Shown piece by piece: positions 46,076 through 56,500 of a stretch of 64,000 nucleotides of DNA. The position numbers and the translations under genes are program-made. The DNA lies in the NCBI RefSeq assembly GCF_014076495.1, contig NZ_CP043575.1, positions 992,001 to 1,056,000 on the forward strand. Direction: 5' to 3'. The DNA is from Comamonas koreensis. GTDB lineage: Bacteria > Pseudomonadota > Gammaproteobacteria > Burkholderiales > Burkholderiaceae_C. Position 1 is the stretch's first letter. Every line of letters starts with the position of its first letter. The notes below the pieces were generated by a model that had not been told where the DNA came from, searched no databases, and was given only the letters and a program-made list of their open reading frames with translations.

Positions 46076-49000
46076 ATGTACCAACAACAACCATCTTCAG
46101 CGCTCCAAGCGGCGGTCTGGGCACGCAAGGCCTGGCAGGGCTTGCAGATGCTGGGCCTTTGGCTGATGCTGCTCTGTGCGGCCCAGCCAGCCTTGGCACA
46201 AACGCCGGTGACGGGCGTGATCACCAGCAACACCACATTGCGCGCCGCGCAGTCGCCCTATCTGTTCCAGGGCGATGTGATTGTGGATAACAACGCTACC
46301 TTGAGTATTGAGCCCGGGGTGACCATCCAGATGGCAACGGCGGCCAGCTTTACTTTGAAGCGGGGTGCGCTCCAGGCCGTGGGCACTCCCAGCTTGCCCA
46401 TCAAAATCACCTCGGCATCTGCAACGCCCGCCACCGGTGACTGGCGGCAATGGCGCTTCACCGCAGGCACCAACCAGGCACTGACGCAGCTGGGCCATGT
46501 CGTCATCGAATACGGCAGCGGCGTGGCGATTGAATCGGCTTCCCCCGTTATCAACAACACCGCCATCAACCACCACAGTGGCCCTGCGATCAGCATGGAC
46601 CTGGCTTCGTCACCGGTGGGTACGGGCAATACCGCCAATGGCAACTCGCTCAATGCAATCTCTGTGCCCTCAGGCACCATTCGCACGCAGGTGGTCTGGG
46701 GCATCGTCGGTATCCCCTATCTGGTGCAGCAAGGCCTGGTGCATATCGGCCAGGCACCTTTGGCGCTGGATCCAGCCAAACTCAAGCTCAGTCCCGGTGT
46801 GGTGGCCATGCTGCGGGTGTCGCTCAATGCACCAGCCCCCGCAGGCGGCACGCTGATCGATGTCAGCAGCAGTGTTCCCTCGGTCGCGTCGGCCGTTACC
46901 CGTGTCACCGTGCCCGAAGGGCAAACCAGTGCCGATCTGGAGGTGCAGGCCAGCAGCCTGGGCACCACCAAGATCACCGTCAGCCATGCGACGTTGGGTA
47001 TGGCTGAAACCGACATTGAAGTCACTAATCTGCCTTCTTTGGGACTGGTGCCTGTAAACGCTACGGTGGGGAGCAACCAAAAGCTCTTTATGACCTTGTC
47101 GCTGCCAACGCCTGCCGTATCCAATGTGGCAGTGCAGTTGGACAACGCAGACGCGGCCTCGCTCTGGGCGCCTAGCCAGCTGGAGGTCGCAGCCGGCCAA
47201 CAGAGTGTGAGCTTTGAAGTAAAGGGTCTGGTTGACGGTATCAGCCGTTTGACAGCGCAGGCAGACGGCTACAACAGTGCATGGTCCACAGTCAATGTGC
47301 GCAGCAAGGCACTGGTGTTGCCAACCAGTGTGGTGGTAGCGCCTACGGGTAGCAGGACTGTGACTTTGGAGACCACGGAGCCGGCACCTGCTGCAGGTTT
47401 GAACGTGAGCTTGGCCCTCGCACAAAGCAATTTGGCTCAGATTCCTGCCGCAGTGATTATTCCTCCAGGCCAAAGCAGCGTGAGCTTTACGATTCAAGGT
47501 ATTAACTCTGGCTCCACCTCTTTGGTCGCGTCCGCCGCTGGCTATCAGTCAGCACAAACCGCGTTGCGTGTTGATGAGATCCGATTAAACACCGCTCCTT
47601 TAGGAGATCTGGTGATGAATGTGAATGCGAGCCGAACGGTGCGTGTGCACATAGACAAGGTTGCGCCGAAGGATGGAATCGTCGTGGGCGTAGTAAGCCA
47701 GGATCCAGCAGTTGCCTCGGTCAGCCCTGTGCAGGTGTTCATTCCAGCCGGGCACACCTATACGACAGTCCCCATCACCATCAATGCCTTGGCGGAAGGA
47801 AAGACAGCCATTGCAATTTCGTCCCCTGGGTTGATCTCCAAGACCTTGAATGTGCACGTCCAGGAAAAGTTTGGTTTGCGGGTCGGCCGCGTGGACGGTA
47901 GCAAGGTCGTCGTGGGCAAAGGGCTGTACAGCTATTACAGGGATGAAGTCTATGTCGAGCGACTGACCAATGGCATTGGTAGCAGCGAACCTGAAGCGAT
48001 GACCGTACACCTGCGCTGTGCTGCAGATAGTCTGTGCCAGACGCCCGAAACGGTCACTATTCCCGCAGGTGAAAGCACCGCCTACTTTAGTGTCACAGGT
48101 TTAGAAGTGGGCTCAACGCATTTGGAAGCCACTGCTGAGGGCGCGACAGCGGCTGTGCCTTTTCCTGTGGATGTAGTCATACCTCTGTTCGAGATTGCGA
48201 ATTTGGACTACGAAAGAACTACCTCGAGTGAAAAAGATGATTTCCTTATATGGGTCAGGGTGCCAGATGCTAGAAATCAGTTTTCTCAGTATGCAAGTAA
48301 TCCTCTGACTGTGAACGTAAGAATTACTGACCAAGATTCAGAGGGAATAATCAATGGCATTTATGACGTAGCAGGAAATCCAGTTTCCCAGGTAACTATT
48401 CCAATGGGGCGGGCTTTATCTGGGCCGGCTTACGTTGCGCAACCCATAGCTGCAGGTACATACCAGATTAGCGCCGAGATTAAAGATCTAGTAAGTGTTA
48501 AGTCCTGGGTGCAAAGAGTTACTGCTGGTCCAAATCGATTGGAGCTGACGGCAACAGGTGGAGGCAGGGCCGTGGTAGGAAAATACCTGTCAACCCTCCC
48601 TGGTGACTTGTTCGTGGAAAGATTTACGGATGATGAAGTGGATAGTGGCGCCGATGCGTTAACGGTGAATTTGCGTTGCGTTAATGAAAGCATATGTTCA
48701 GTTCCCCCAACGGTCACCATTCCCGCTGGACAAAGCTATGCACATGTAAGCATAACGGGGGTGGATTTGGGCTCTACCCAGATCGTTGCTACTGCGGCAG
48801 GGTTTGATACATCTATCCTCACTGTGGAGGTGGTGAGTGCGGTACTACAACTGCATGGGACTTCTCCCAGTATTGATGTTGGGCAAGCGCATGAGGCTAT
48901 CTATGTTTCGGCACAAGTACCAGGCAGAGAAAATTTTCTTCGCCAAACTCCAGCCACTCCTATTTCTATTGCCTTCTCAAGCTCAGAGCCGTCTGTAGCT

Positions 49001-49150
49001 GCCGTCACTGAGACGGTGATCTGGTATAGAGGTAATTGGTTCTCTCGCAGCCCCACCTTCACCGCCATATCCCCCGGCACCACCCAGATAACCGCCAGCA
49101 GCCCCGGTTTCGTGCCGGCCACCAGCGGCGTGATCACTGTCAACCCATAA
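46076..49150 (+). CDS. Exported beta-helix/Ig-like protein with mosaic AT-rich interior
   Basis: This 1024-aa protein has a long signal peptide (cleavage near AQPALAQ, ~residue 42) and an N-terminal right-handed beta-helix-like domain (about 43-200, TLSIEPGVTIQMATAASF). Several Ig-like (BIG2-type) domains follow. Two homologous modules with the signatures VYVERL / LFVERF and VTIPAG (about 602-703 and 822-921) look like a duplication and contain conserved Cys pairs (LRCAADSLC, LRCVNESIC). The DNA from about 47560 to 49030 is much AT richer than both flanks, although the frame is continuous. GGGGGAA precedes ATG 46076. It lies 14 nt before the next giant gene. Confidence 0.75.
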   Translation: MYQQQPSSALQAAVWARKAWQGLQMLGLWLMLLCAAQPALAQTPVTGVITSNTTLRAAQSPYLFQGDVIVDNNATLSIEPGVTIQMATAASFTLKRGALQAVGTPSLPIKITSASATPATGDWRQWRFTAGTNQALTQLGHVVIEYGSGVAIESASPVINNTAINHHSGPAISMDLASSPVGTGNTANGNSLNAISVPSGTIRTQVVWGIVGIPYLVQQGLVHIGQAPLALDPAKLKLSPGVVAMLRVSLNAPAPAGGTLIDVSSSVPSVASAVTRVTVPEGQTSADLEVQASSLGTTKITVSHATLGMAETDIEVTNLPSLGLVPVNATVGSNQKLFMTLSLPTPAVSNVAVQLDNADAASLWAPSQLEVAAGQQSVSFEVKGLVDGISRLTAQADGYNSAWSTVNVRSKALVLPTSVVVAPTGSRTVTLETTEPAPAAGLNVSLALAQSNLAQIPAAVIIPPGQSSVSFTIQGINSGSTSLVASAAGYQSAQTALRVDEIRLNTAPLGDLVMNVNASRTVRVHIDKVAPKDGIVVGVVSQDPAVASVSPVQVFIPAGHTYTTVPITINALAEGKTAIAISSPGLISKTLNVHVQEKFGLRVGRVDGSKVVVGKGLYSYYRDEVYVERLTNGIGSSEPEAMTVHLRCAADSLCQTPETVTIPAGESTAYFSVTGLEVGSTHLEATAEGATAAVPFPVDVVIPLFEIANLDYERTTSSEKDDFLIWVRVPDARNQFSQYASNPLTVNVRITDQDSEGIINGIYDVAGNPVSQVTIPMGRALSGPAYVAQPIAAGTYQISAEIKDLVSVKSWVQRVTAGPNRLELTATGGGRAVVGKYLSTLPGDLFVERFTDDEVDSGADALTVNLRCVNESICSVPPTVTIPAGQSYAHVSITGVDLGSTQIVATAAGFDTSILTVEVVSAVLQLHGTSPSIDVGQAHEAIYVSAQVPGRENFLRQTPATPISIAFSSSEPSVAAVTETVIWYRGNWFSRSPTFTAISPGTTQITASSPGFVPATSGVITVNP

Positions 49151-49163
49151 GAAGGAGAAGACC

Positions 49164-52100
49164 ATGCAACTCTCCCATATCACTTCTTTATTCTCTCGTC
49201 GAGCCTGGGCCTCTGTAGGCCGCAGGGCGGCAGCGGCGAGCAAAAAACACAGCCACACCATAGCTGTGACGGTACTAGCAGGCACCGCGCTGGCAGGCGG
49301 CGCCGTCGCACTGGCGGCAGGCAATGCCAAGCTCAGTATTGCCGATGGCGTTGTCGTTAAATTTGGCGAGGGCGCTGGCATCAATGTGCGCGACCAGTTG
49401 CAGACTGGCTCCAACGTCCTGTTCACCAGCCAGTTCGATGACAGCGCCATTGCGGCCACCAACCCAGAGCCTGGCACTGCACAAGCAGTTGATTGGCTGG
49501 GCGTGCTGGTCGAGGCAGGTGTGCCTGCGGCTGGCCTCAAACTCGATGGCTTGCAGATTCGGTATGCCGGTGGCACAGCAGGTTTGCCCAGCTATATGAA
49601 CGGGGGCGCTGGCCTGGTCGTGCATGGCGGTGCCTATAGCTTCAACCGTTTGCAGCTCAGCCACAATGCCGTGGGTATTCGGGTGATAGGCAGTGGTAGT
49701 CCCAGCATCAGCGCATCACGCATCACCCATAACGAGGTGGGTCTGTTGGCCGAGCAAGGTGCAACGCCTGCCATCGCTGAATCCGATATTTCGGCCAATA
49801 CTCAGTTTGGGGTGCGTAACACCCAGCCCGCTGCCGTGGTGCAAGCGCGCGGCAACTGGTGGGGGCATGCCAGCGGCCCCAAAGATTCGGTAGGTAATCC
49901 GGCAGGCCAGGGCAATGCCGTCAGCAGCGGGGTGGACTATGGCAGCTATCTGGGGGCAGAGCCGGTGCTGAACTGCACGATGGCGCCCACCCAGGGCTAT
50001 GTCACCCGGGTTCGCAATGTTGAGTTGGTCCTGGAGTGCCCGCAGGCAGCGCAGTACCGCATCCAGGAATCGGACCAGTTTGGCGATTCACTGCCTTGGC
50101 AGGCAATGGCGGGCCATCCCAACAAGCTGGTCTACACCTTGTCCAGCGGCGGTGGCGACAAGATGCTGTATGTGCAGTTTCGCACGGCACAGAACAAGAC
50201 CAACCAGTTCTCGCTCAGCCAGCCCATTGCCTATGCGCCCGAGGGGCCCGTGGTGCAATTCAGCCAACCTGCAGCAAACGCGGTGCTGGAGCAAGACACC
50301 ACCATTGCGGTAACGGCCAGCGATGCTGAGGGCCTGCGGGATGTGGAGCTCTTGGTGAACGACAAGCGCCTGGCGCTGCTCAGCGCCGCGCCCTACCAAG
50401 TGCAATGGTCCTTGGTGGGTGTGCCCAACGGCAATTACACCCTCAAAGCCAAGGCTACCAATACCGCCGGCTTGAGCAATACCGCCACCCGCACCGTACA
50501 AGTACAAAAACAAGGCGGCAACGGCCCAGCCATCACCGCCAGCTTTGCCGGCCAGGCGCTGCAAGCCAATCCCACGATCACCCAGCCGGGCACGTTGGCG
50601 GTTAGCGCAGAAAGTGCCGTGGGTGTCACCAGCCTCCAGGCTGCCGTCAACGGCGTGCAGATTTTTGAGCGCAGCTATGGCAAGACCAGCCCCGTCACCC
50701 ACAGCCAGATGGTGGATTTTGCCCAGCTGCCCAATGGCAACCACAGCTTCAGCATCACCGCGACCGATGCCGATGGCATTGCGGCAGTGCTGGATATTCC
50801 TTTCAGCCTCAATCTGAGTGCCCCTGCCGCCCCGGTCATCACCCAGCCCGCAGCGGGCACGACCGTGGCCGTGCCGCAGCTGAATGTGGCGGGCACAGCA
50901 ATGCCAGGCTCGCAGTTGCAGCTGTTCTTGAACGGGCAGGCATCGGGTACGCCTGTCGCAGTGGGCGCCAATGGCAGCTTTGCGGCCAGCATCAGCTTAT
51001 CCGCTGAAGGCGCACACCAGATTGAGGCGACCGCCAGCAACACGCGTGGCAACAGCCCCAAGAGCGCGGCGGTCACGGTGACCTATGCCAGCGCACCACC
51101 CAGCATCAGCTTTGTGGCGCCGGCGCCCAATGCGGTGTTGTCCAGCGCGGCCACGATCACCGCCGTGGCTTCTGCCCCAGCAGGCATTGCCAAGGTAGAT
51201 ATCTACGCCAACGATGTCCTGCTGGCATCGCCCACCCAAGCGCCATACAGCGCGCAATGGGCAGCTAATGCGGCAGCCGATGGCAGCTATACCTTGAAGG
51301 CCGTGGCCACCTCAGCCGCAGGCAAGACCGCGCAGGCCACCCGCGTAGTGACGGTGCAAAACGCTCCCGTCGTGCCCGAGGTGCCCAAGACGCCTTACAC
51401 CGGCACGGTGGCCAATATCAGCCCTGCGCTGTCTTATGGGGCGCAAAGCATTGTCATCACCGGTGCCGCCGTTACGCGCGATACCGCGCAGGCGATCCCC
51501 AATGCTGCGCTGCGCATCGTGCTGGATATCGCAGGCTTCAAGCGCCGCATCAATATCGCAACCGATGCGAGCGGCAATTACCGCTATGAGTTTGTACCCG
51601 CTGCCAATGACAACGGCACCTATGTCGTCTCGGTGGTTCATCCCGATGAAACCGCAACCGCTGAGCAAGGGCGCTTCACGATCAACCGCCTGAGCTTTAA
51701 CCTCTCCAGCTACAACCTGACAGCCGCGCGCGATTTTGCGAGCAGCATCACCATCCAGGCGCGTGCCAGTGCCGGCACAGGCGTGGAGGGGGTGCGCTGG
51801 GCCGTTGTGCCGGCCAACCAGCCCAGCGGCAGCCTGCCGCCAGGCATCAGCGTGGATGCAGGCCCGCCTGTCAATATTGCCGCCGGTGCCTCCGTGCCCA
51901 TGGTCATCAAGTTCACCGGCAGCGCTACGGCAGGTGAATCGGGCACGGTCGTCCTCACCGCCTTTGCAGCCGATTCAGGCGATACGCCGCGCGGCACATT
52001 CAGCATCAACTACAAGCTGGTGCAAGCCCGCCCTGATCTGTTTGCCAAGCCCACGTTCATCGAGACCGGCGTGCAACAAGAAAGCTCTGTCACCGAGAGC

Positions 52101-53420
52101 GTAGTCATCGGCAACCGGGGCCTGGTGGCTGCGCAGAATGTGCAGGTCAAGCTGGTAGACAACAGCGGCAACCCGCCGCCTGCCTGGGTATTCCTGGCCA
52201 GCGGCAACCAGATCGGGGCCATTGATGTGGGCGGCGAAGTGCCCATCCAGGTGACGGCCAGCCCAGGCAAGAATGTGGCCGATGGCATCTACAACTACAA
52301 GCTGATCGTCACCGCAGGCAACAGCGGGGATGGCGTCATTCCGGTATCGGTGGCCGTGACCCAAAGCGGGCAGGGTGGGGTGAGCTTCCAGATCACCGAC
52401 CTGTTTACCGGAACCCTGGGCGCGGACAACCAGCCTATCAAGGGTGTGACGGGCGCCCGCATCCGCCTGCAAAACGATGCTGTGCTCACCTATCTGCGCA
52501 CGCTCACCACCGATGCGGAAGGCAAGGCTGTCGTGACGGACCTGCCACCAGGCACCTACACCTACCGTGCCAGTGGCCCGCGCCACTCTGACAAGACCGG
52601 CCGCATCTTTGTGCGCCCGGGCATCACCACCACGGAGCGGGTGCACCTGCAGTACCAAACCATCAGCATTGATTTCAGCGTCACGGAAACCACCATTCCC
52701 GATGTCTACGACATCAATCTGGAAGCCACGTTCCAGACCCAGGTGCCCGCACCTGTGGTGCTGCTGGAGCCGCTGTCCATCAACCTGCCCGAGCTGCAAA
52801 TTGGCGAGGAGCACACCGGCGAGCTGACCTTGACCAACTACGGCCTGATCCAGGCCGAGGACGTCGTCTTCAAGCCGCCCCAGTCCGACGAGTACTACCG
52901 CTACGAGTTCTTGGCAGACATCCCTAAGGTGCTGGCAGCCAAGCAGCGTGTGGTCATCCCCTACCGGGTGACCGCCGTCAAGCTGCACCCCAAGGGCATT
53001 GGCTTTACCAATGCCAAGGCGGGCGACTTTACCGCTGTGCAACGCGCGTTGGCCAACACCTTCAGCAGCAAGGCATCCAGCTGCTCGTCCTACAGCGTGT
53101 GGGCCACGGCCGAATGCTCGTTTGAATGCGTCAACGGCGAGCGAGAGAACCGGGTGGTGTTCTCCCAATACAGCCGCTTGGTCGGCACCGGTACATCGTG
53201 TAGCGGCGGAGGTGGAGGTGGCGGAGGCTGGGGCGGCGGAGGAGGCGGCTGGGGCGGTGGCTCTGGTGGAGGAAGCGGCACCCAACTGCCTCTGGCGCCA
53301 CAGTGCACACCCCATTGCCGGGGTGAGTGCTGCGCTGGTGCCGGTTCAGGCCCTGGCGGTGGTGGCGGGGGCGGAGGAGGCGGTGGTGGATCTGGCCCCG
53401 CTGGCCCTGGCAGTAGCTAA
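49164..53420 (+). CDS. Exported beta-helix/Ig-like protein with Cys-rich and poly-Gly tail
   Basis: This 1418-aa protein has an extended signal (hydrophobic core ~33-52) and a beta-helix domain (~54-235, KLSIADGVVVKFGEGAGINV, N-x-WWG motif GNWWGHASGP). Four or more Ig-like domains follow (~361-448, 453-550, 552-643, 644-733), then a carboxypeptidase-regulatory-like domain (~742-840), a CARDB-like domain (~954-1060) and a SpaA-like domain (~1092-1155). The end has Cys clusters (AECSFEC, PQCTPHCRGECC) around two Gly tracts (~1347-1373 and 1398-1410). GAAGGAGAAG precedes the start. It is related in its N-terminal module to the gene before it and precedes the Rhs gene by 121 nt. Confidence 0.78.
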   Translation: MQLSHITSLFSRRAWASVGRRAAAASKKHSHTIAVTVLAGTALAGGAVALAAGNAKLSIADGVVVKFGEGAGINVRDQLQTGSNVLFTSQFDDSAIAATNPEPGTAQAVDWLGVLVEAGVPAAGLKLDGLQIRYAGGTAGLPSYMNGGAGLVVHGGAYSFNRLQLSHNAVGIRVIGSGSPSISASRITHNEVGLLAEQGATPAIAESDISANTQFGVRNTQPAAVVQARGNWWGHASGPKDSVGNPAGQGNAVSSGVDYGSYLGAEPVLNCTMAPTQGYVTRVRNVELVLECPQAAQYRIQESDQFGDSLPWQAMAGHPNKLVYTLSSGGGDKMLYVQFRTAQNKTNQFSLSQPIAYAPEGPVVQFSQPAANAVLEQDTTIAVTASDAEGLRDVELLVNDKRLALLSAAPYQVQWSLVGVPNGNYTLKAKATNTAGLSNTATRTVQVQKQGGNGPAITASFAGQALQANPTITQPGTLAVSAESAVGVTSLQAAVNGVQIFERSYGKTSPVTHSQMVDFAQLPNGNHSFSITATDADGIAAVLDIPFSLNLSAPAAPVITQPAAGTTVAVPQLNVAGTAMPGSQLQLFLNGQASGTPVAVGANGSFAASISLSAEGAHQIEATASNTRGNSPKSAAVTVTYASAPPSISFVAPAPNAVLSSAATITAVASAPAGIAKVDIYANDVLLASPTQAPYSAQWAANAAADGSYTLKAVATSAAGKTAQATRVVTVQNAPVVPEVPKTPYTGTVANISPALSYGAQSIVITGAAVTRDTAQAIPNAALRIVLDIAGFKRRINIATDASGNYRYEFVPAANDNGTYVVSVVHPDETATAEQGRFTINRLSFNLSSYNLTAARDFASSITIQARASAGTGVEGVRWAVVPANQPSGSLPPGISVDAGPPVNIAAGASVPMVIKFTGSATAGESGTVVLTAFAADSGDTPRGTFSINYKLVQARPDLFAKPTFIETGVQQESSVTESVVIGNRGLVAAQNVQVKLVDNSGNPPPAWVFLASGNQIGAIDVGGEVPIQVTASPGKNVADGIYNYKLIVTAGNSGDGVIPVSVAVTQSGQGGVSFQITDLFTGTLGADNQPIKGVTGARIRLQNDAVLTYLRTLTTDAEGKAVVTDLPPGTYTYRASGPRHSDKTGRIFVRPGITTTERVHLQYQTISIDFSVTETTIPDVYDINLEATFQTQVPAPVVLLEPLSINLPELQIGEEHTGELTLTNYGLIQAEDVVFKPPQSDEYYRYEFLADIPKVLAAKQRVVIPYRVTAVKLHPKGIGFTNAKAGDFTAVQRALANTFSSKASSCSSYSVWATAECSFECVNGERENRVVFSQYSRLVGTGTSCSGGGGGGGGWGGGGGGWGGGSGGGSGTQLPLAPQCTPHCRGECCAGAGSGPGGGGGGGGGGGGSGPAGPGSS

Positions 53421-53465
53421 GCCTTCAGCGCCTGAACAACCCAATCAAAAAACACTGGCCATCAA

Positions 53466-53496
53466 GCCTTGCTGCCGCACAAAGCCGCAGCAAGGC
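53466..53496 (+). other. Hairpin between the giant Ig-like gene and the Rhs gene
   Basis: GCCTTGCTGC and GCAGCAAGGC form a 10-bp stem with an 11-nt loop. There is no T run. It may be an RNA-processing or attenuation element that separates expression of the Rhs gene from the upstream genes. Confidence 0.45.
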
Positions 53497-53541
53497 CAGG
53501 CATCAGCCCATGCCACGCCAAGCAATATGAGGGAATGAGAT

Positions 53542-56500
53542 ATGACAATGACAAAGAAAAACACAGCAGGATTAGCGGCTGCTGCGGCAAAGACTGCAGC
53601 ACTCGCTAATGCAAATGGGAGTGCCCCCGCAAAGCACCTACTGCGCACCAGCCTGCTGGTCGCCGCTTTGGGCTTGGCCAGCGTGGCCTCCGCCCAAGGA
53701 ATCTCCGGCATCGGCGCTTTCGCACCCAATACCGAGCTGGGCTTTACCCCGGTCGCCAAAGCCGGCGAGCCGCGCATCAACTGGATCAATGGCGAATACC
53801 AAGAGAGCAACACCGACCTGAGCGTCAAAGTGCTGGGCGGCAGCTTGGACATCGCCCGCTCCTGGAGCCAGGGGCGCTGGTGGCTCAACCCCGCCTGGGC
53901 ACCGCTCAGCTTTGAGCTCGATCCGCTGGGCAGCGACGCCAAAGTGATAGAGCGGGTGGGAGTGCTCTACGAACGCAGCGGCCAAAGCGATCTGTACATG
54001 GCCAAGAGCAAAGGCAACGCCCCCGTCTATATCAAAAGGCTCAAGGATGCAGCTGGCCAGCACACCGGCTGGCAGTGGTACGACCGCTTTGGCAACACCA
54101 TCCACTACAGCGCAGACGGCGTCATCCAAAGCTATGCCAACGCCAGCGGCGTCAAAGTCAGCTTCGCCTACGACAGCGCCACCAGCGCCCGCATCCTGGA
54201 CCACGGGGGCAAAACCATCTACACCGTCACCATGGCAGGGGGCCTGATCACAAGAATAGAAGACCTGGCTGGGCGCAGCGTCAGCTACCAATGGGCAGGC
54301 CAGCGCCTGGCCCAGGTCACCGACGTCATGGGCAACGCCTGGAAGTACGGGTACGACGCCAACGGCCAGATCACTAGCCGCACCGACCCGCTGGGTCTCA
54401 AGATCAGCGCCCAGTACATCCAAAGCATCCCCGCACCCGAGCCCATGCTGAGCCTGGGCAAGAAGGGCGTCACCATCGACCCCACAGGCACCAGCGGCAC
54501 CACGCAAAAGCTCGCCAACCTTTGGGGCGGCGGGCGCGTGGGGCAGTTTGATGGGCAAAGCGGCTGCGCATCCACGGGCGCCAACAACTACCTGCGCGAG
54601 CGCCGGGTGTTCGAAGTCACCTACACCGACTGCCGGGGCAACGCCACCGTCACCCAGTACGACCTGCAAGGCAATGAGCTCAGTCGCACCTTCAACGGTA
54701 AAAAGACCGCCTCTAACCAATGGGATGGCGCTTACAGCCAGAAATACACCAACGCCCGGGGCTACAGCACCACCACGACCTACGACAGCAACTACCAGCC
54801 GCTGCAAATCACCCACCCCGATGGCAGCGTGGAAAAGTACACCTATGAGCCTGTGTTTGGCAGGCAGAGCAGCTACACCAACCAGTTGGGGGTTGTGAGC
54901 ACCTGGCGGTATGACAGCAAGGGGAATGTGACCGAATGGGTGGAGGCCAAAGGCCTGCCCGAGCAGCGCACCACCGTCTATACCTACGACCCCTACAGCC
55001 AACTCACCAGCAGCACAAAGGGCGCGGGGGATGCCACCAAGGCAGATGCGATTACCCAAAGCTGGCAGTACGACAGTGCGGGCAATGTAATTATTTTCAA
55101 AGATGGCGAAGACAATACCTTTACGCAGATATACGACTCTATAGGGTCATTGGTTGAAAAAATAGACCCTGAAAATAATAGGAAAACCTACAGATATAAC
55201 AAATCTGGCAGTGTGGAGATGATATCTGTTGCCGGAGAGATTGTTGAGCGATTTAAATATGATTCTTTAAATCGAAGAATTCAATCGACAACTGCTATGG
55301 GTTACGAAACCAATATTAAATATGATGAGTTAGGGCGGTTGACTGAAATTAGTGAGCCTGGTGATTCGAGTGGAAGTGGACGTAAAGTACAGTATGATAA
55401 ATATGGAAGCGTGCAAAAAACAATCAGTCCCAGCGGGTTGAGTATTGTTAATGAGTATGATGAGTTCGGTAGAATATCTAATATATATAATATCGCTGGT
55501 GAAAAAACGTCGTATGTATATGGAGACTATGAAACGGAAAATGCCGGGTTACTAATTTCAACGAATTATGCAAGCTATTCTGAGGTATATAGTTACGACC
55601 AGTTAGGTCGGAAGGTGAAAACTACGGAAATCTTTGATGACGGTGAAAAAAGATCTCGGATCGTTCAATATAATGCTGCCGGGGAAAGGGTCGCCGTTAT
55701 TAATGCTGCTGGTGCTGCAACACTCTTTGCATATGATTCGTTGGGTAGGCTTCTTTCAGTAAATACTCCTGCTGGTGGATTTAGTGGATATAGCTATCGT
55801 TTCGATAATGAAATGACGGAGTTTTTGGATGGGAGTGATAATAGATTCAAATATGCTTATGATAGAAATGGGCGGGTTGTGAAGACAGTTTCTCCATTGG
55901 GTGTGGTAGTGCATTTTACGTATAATAAGAATGGTAAATTAATTTCACGAGTAGATGGGGGAGGGAATATAAAAGAGTTTTATTACGATAATCTTTATAA
56001 TCTCCAAAAGGAGGTATACCGTGATGCATCGTTAAAGACTATTCAATCCATAGCGTACCGGCATGATTTGGACGGGCAAGTGATTGAGTATCAACAAATG
56101 GGTTTTGATGATAGGCTATTGAGCTCGGTAGTCTATGAGCGAGATATGCGGGGGAGAGTGATAAATTCAACTGTTAAATACGGGATGGTCAATAAGACTG
56201 AAGTTTTTGGTTTTAATATCGGATATAAGTATGACAGGGATGGGAGAATTGTTGAGGTGTCCTATCCTGACTCTTCAGTTCAGTCGTATCAATATACCGA
56301 TGCTAACTTATCTCAAATAAAGTTACCTAATAAGCAAGTGATAAATTATGAGAGATATTTCCACGGGAAACCTGCTAATATAATTTTTCCTGGTAGTAGG
56401 TCAGAAGCCCAATTTGATGGTTTGTATAGACTTAAAAATATAAACATCGTTGCAAAGGATCGGCTGATTGCGCATAAGTCGTATGAATATGATGTAATAG

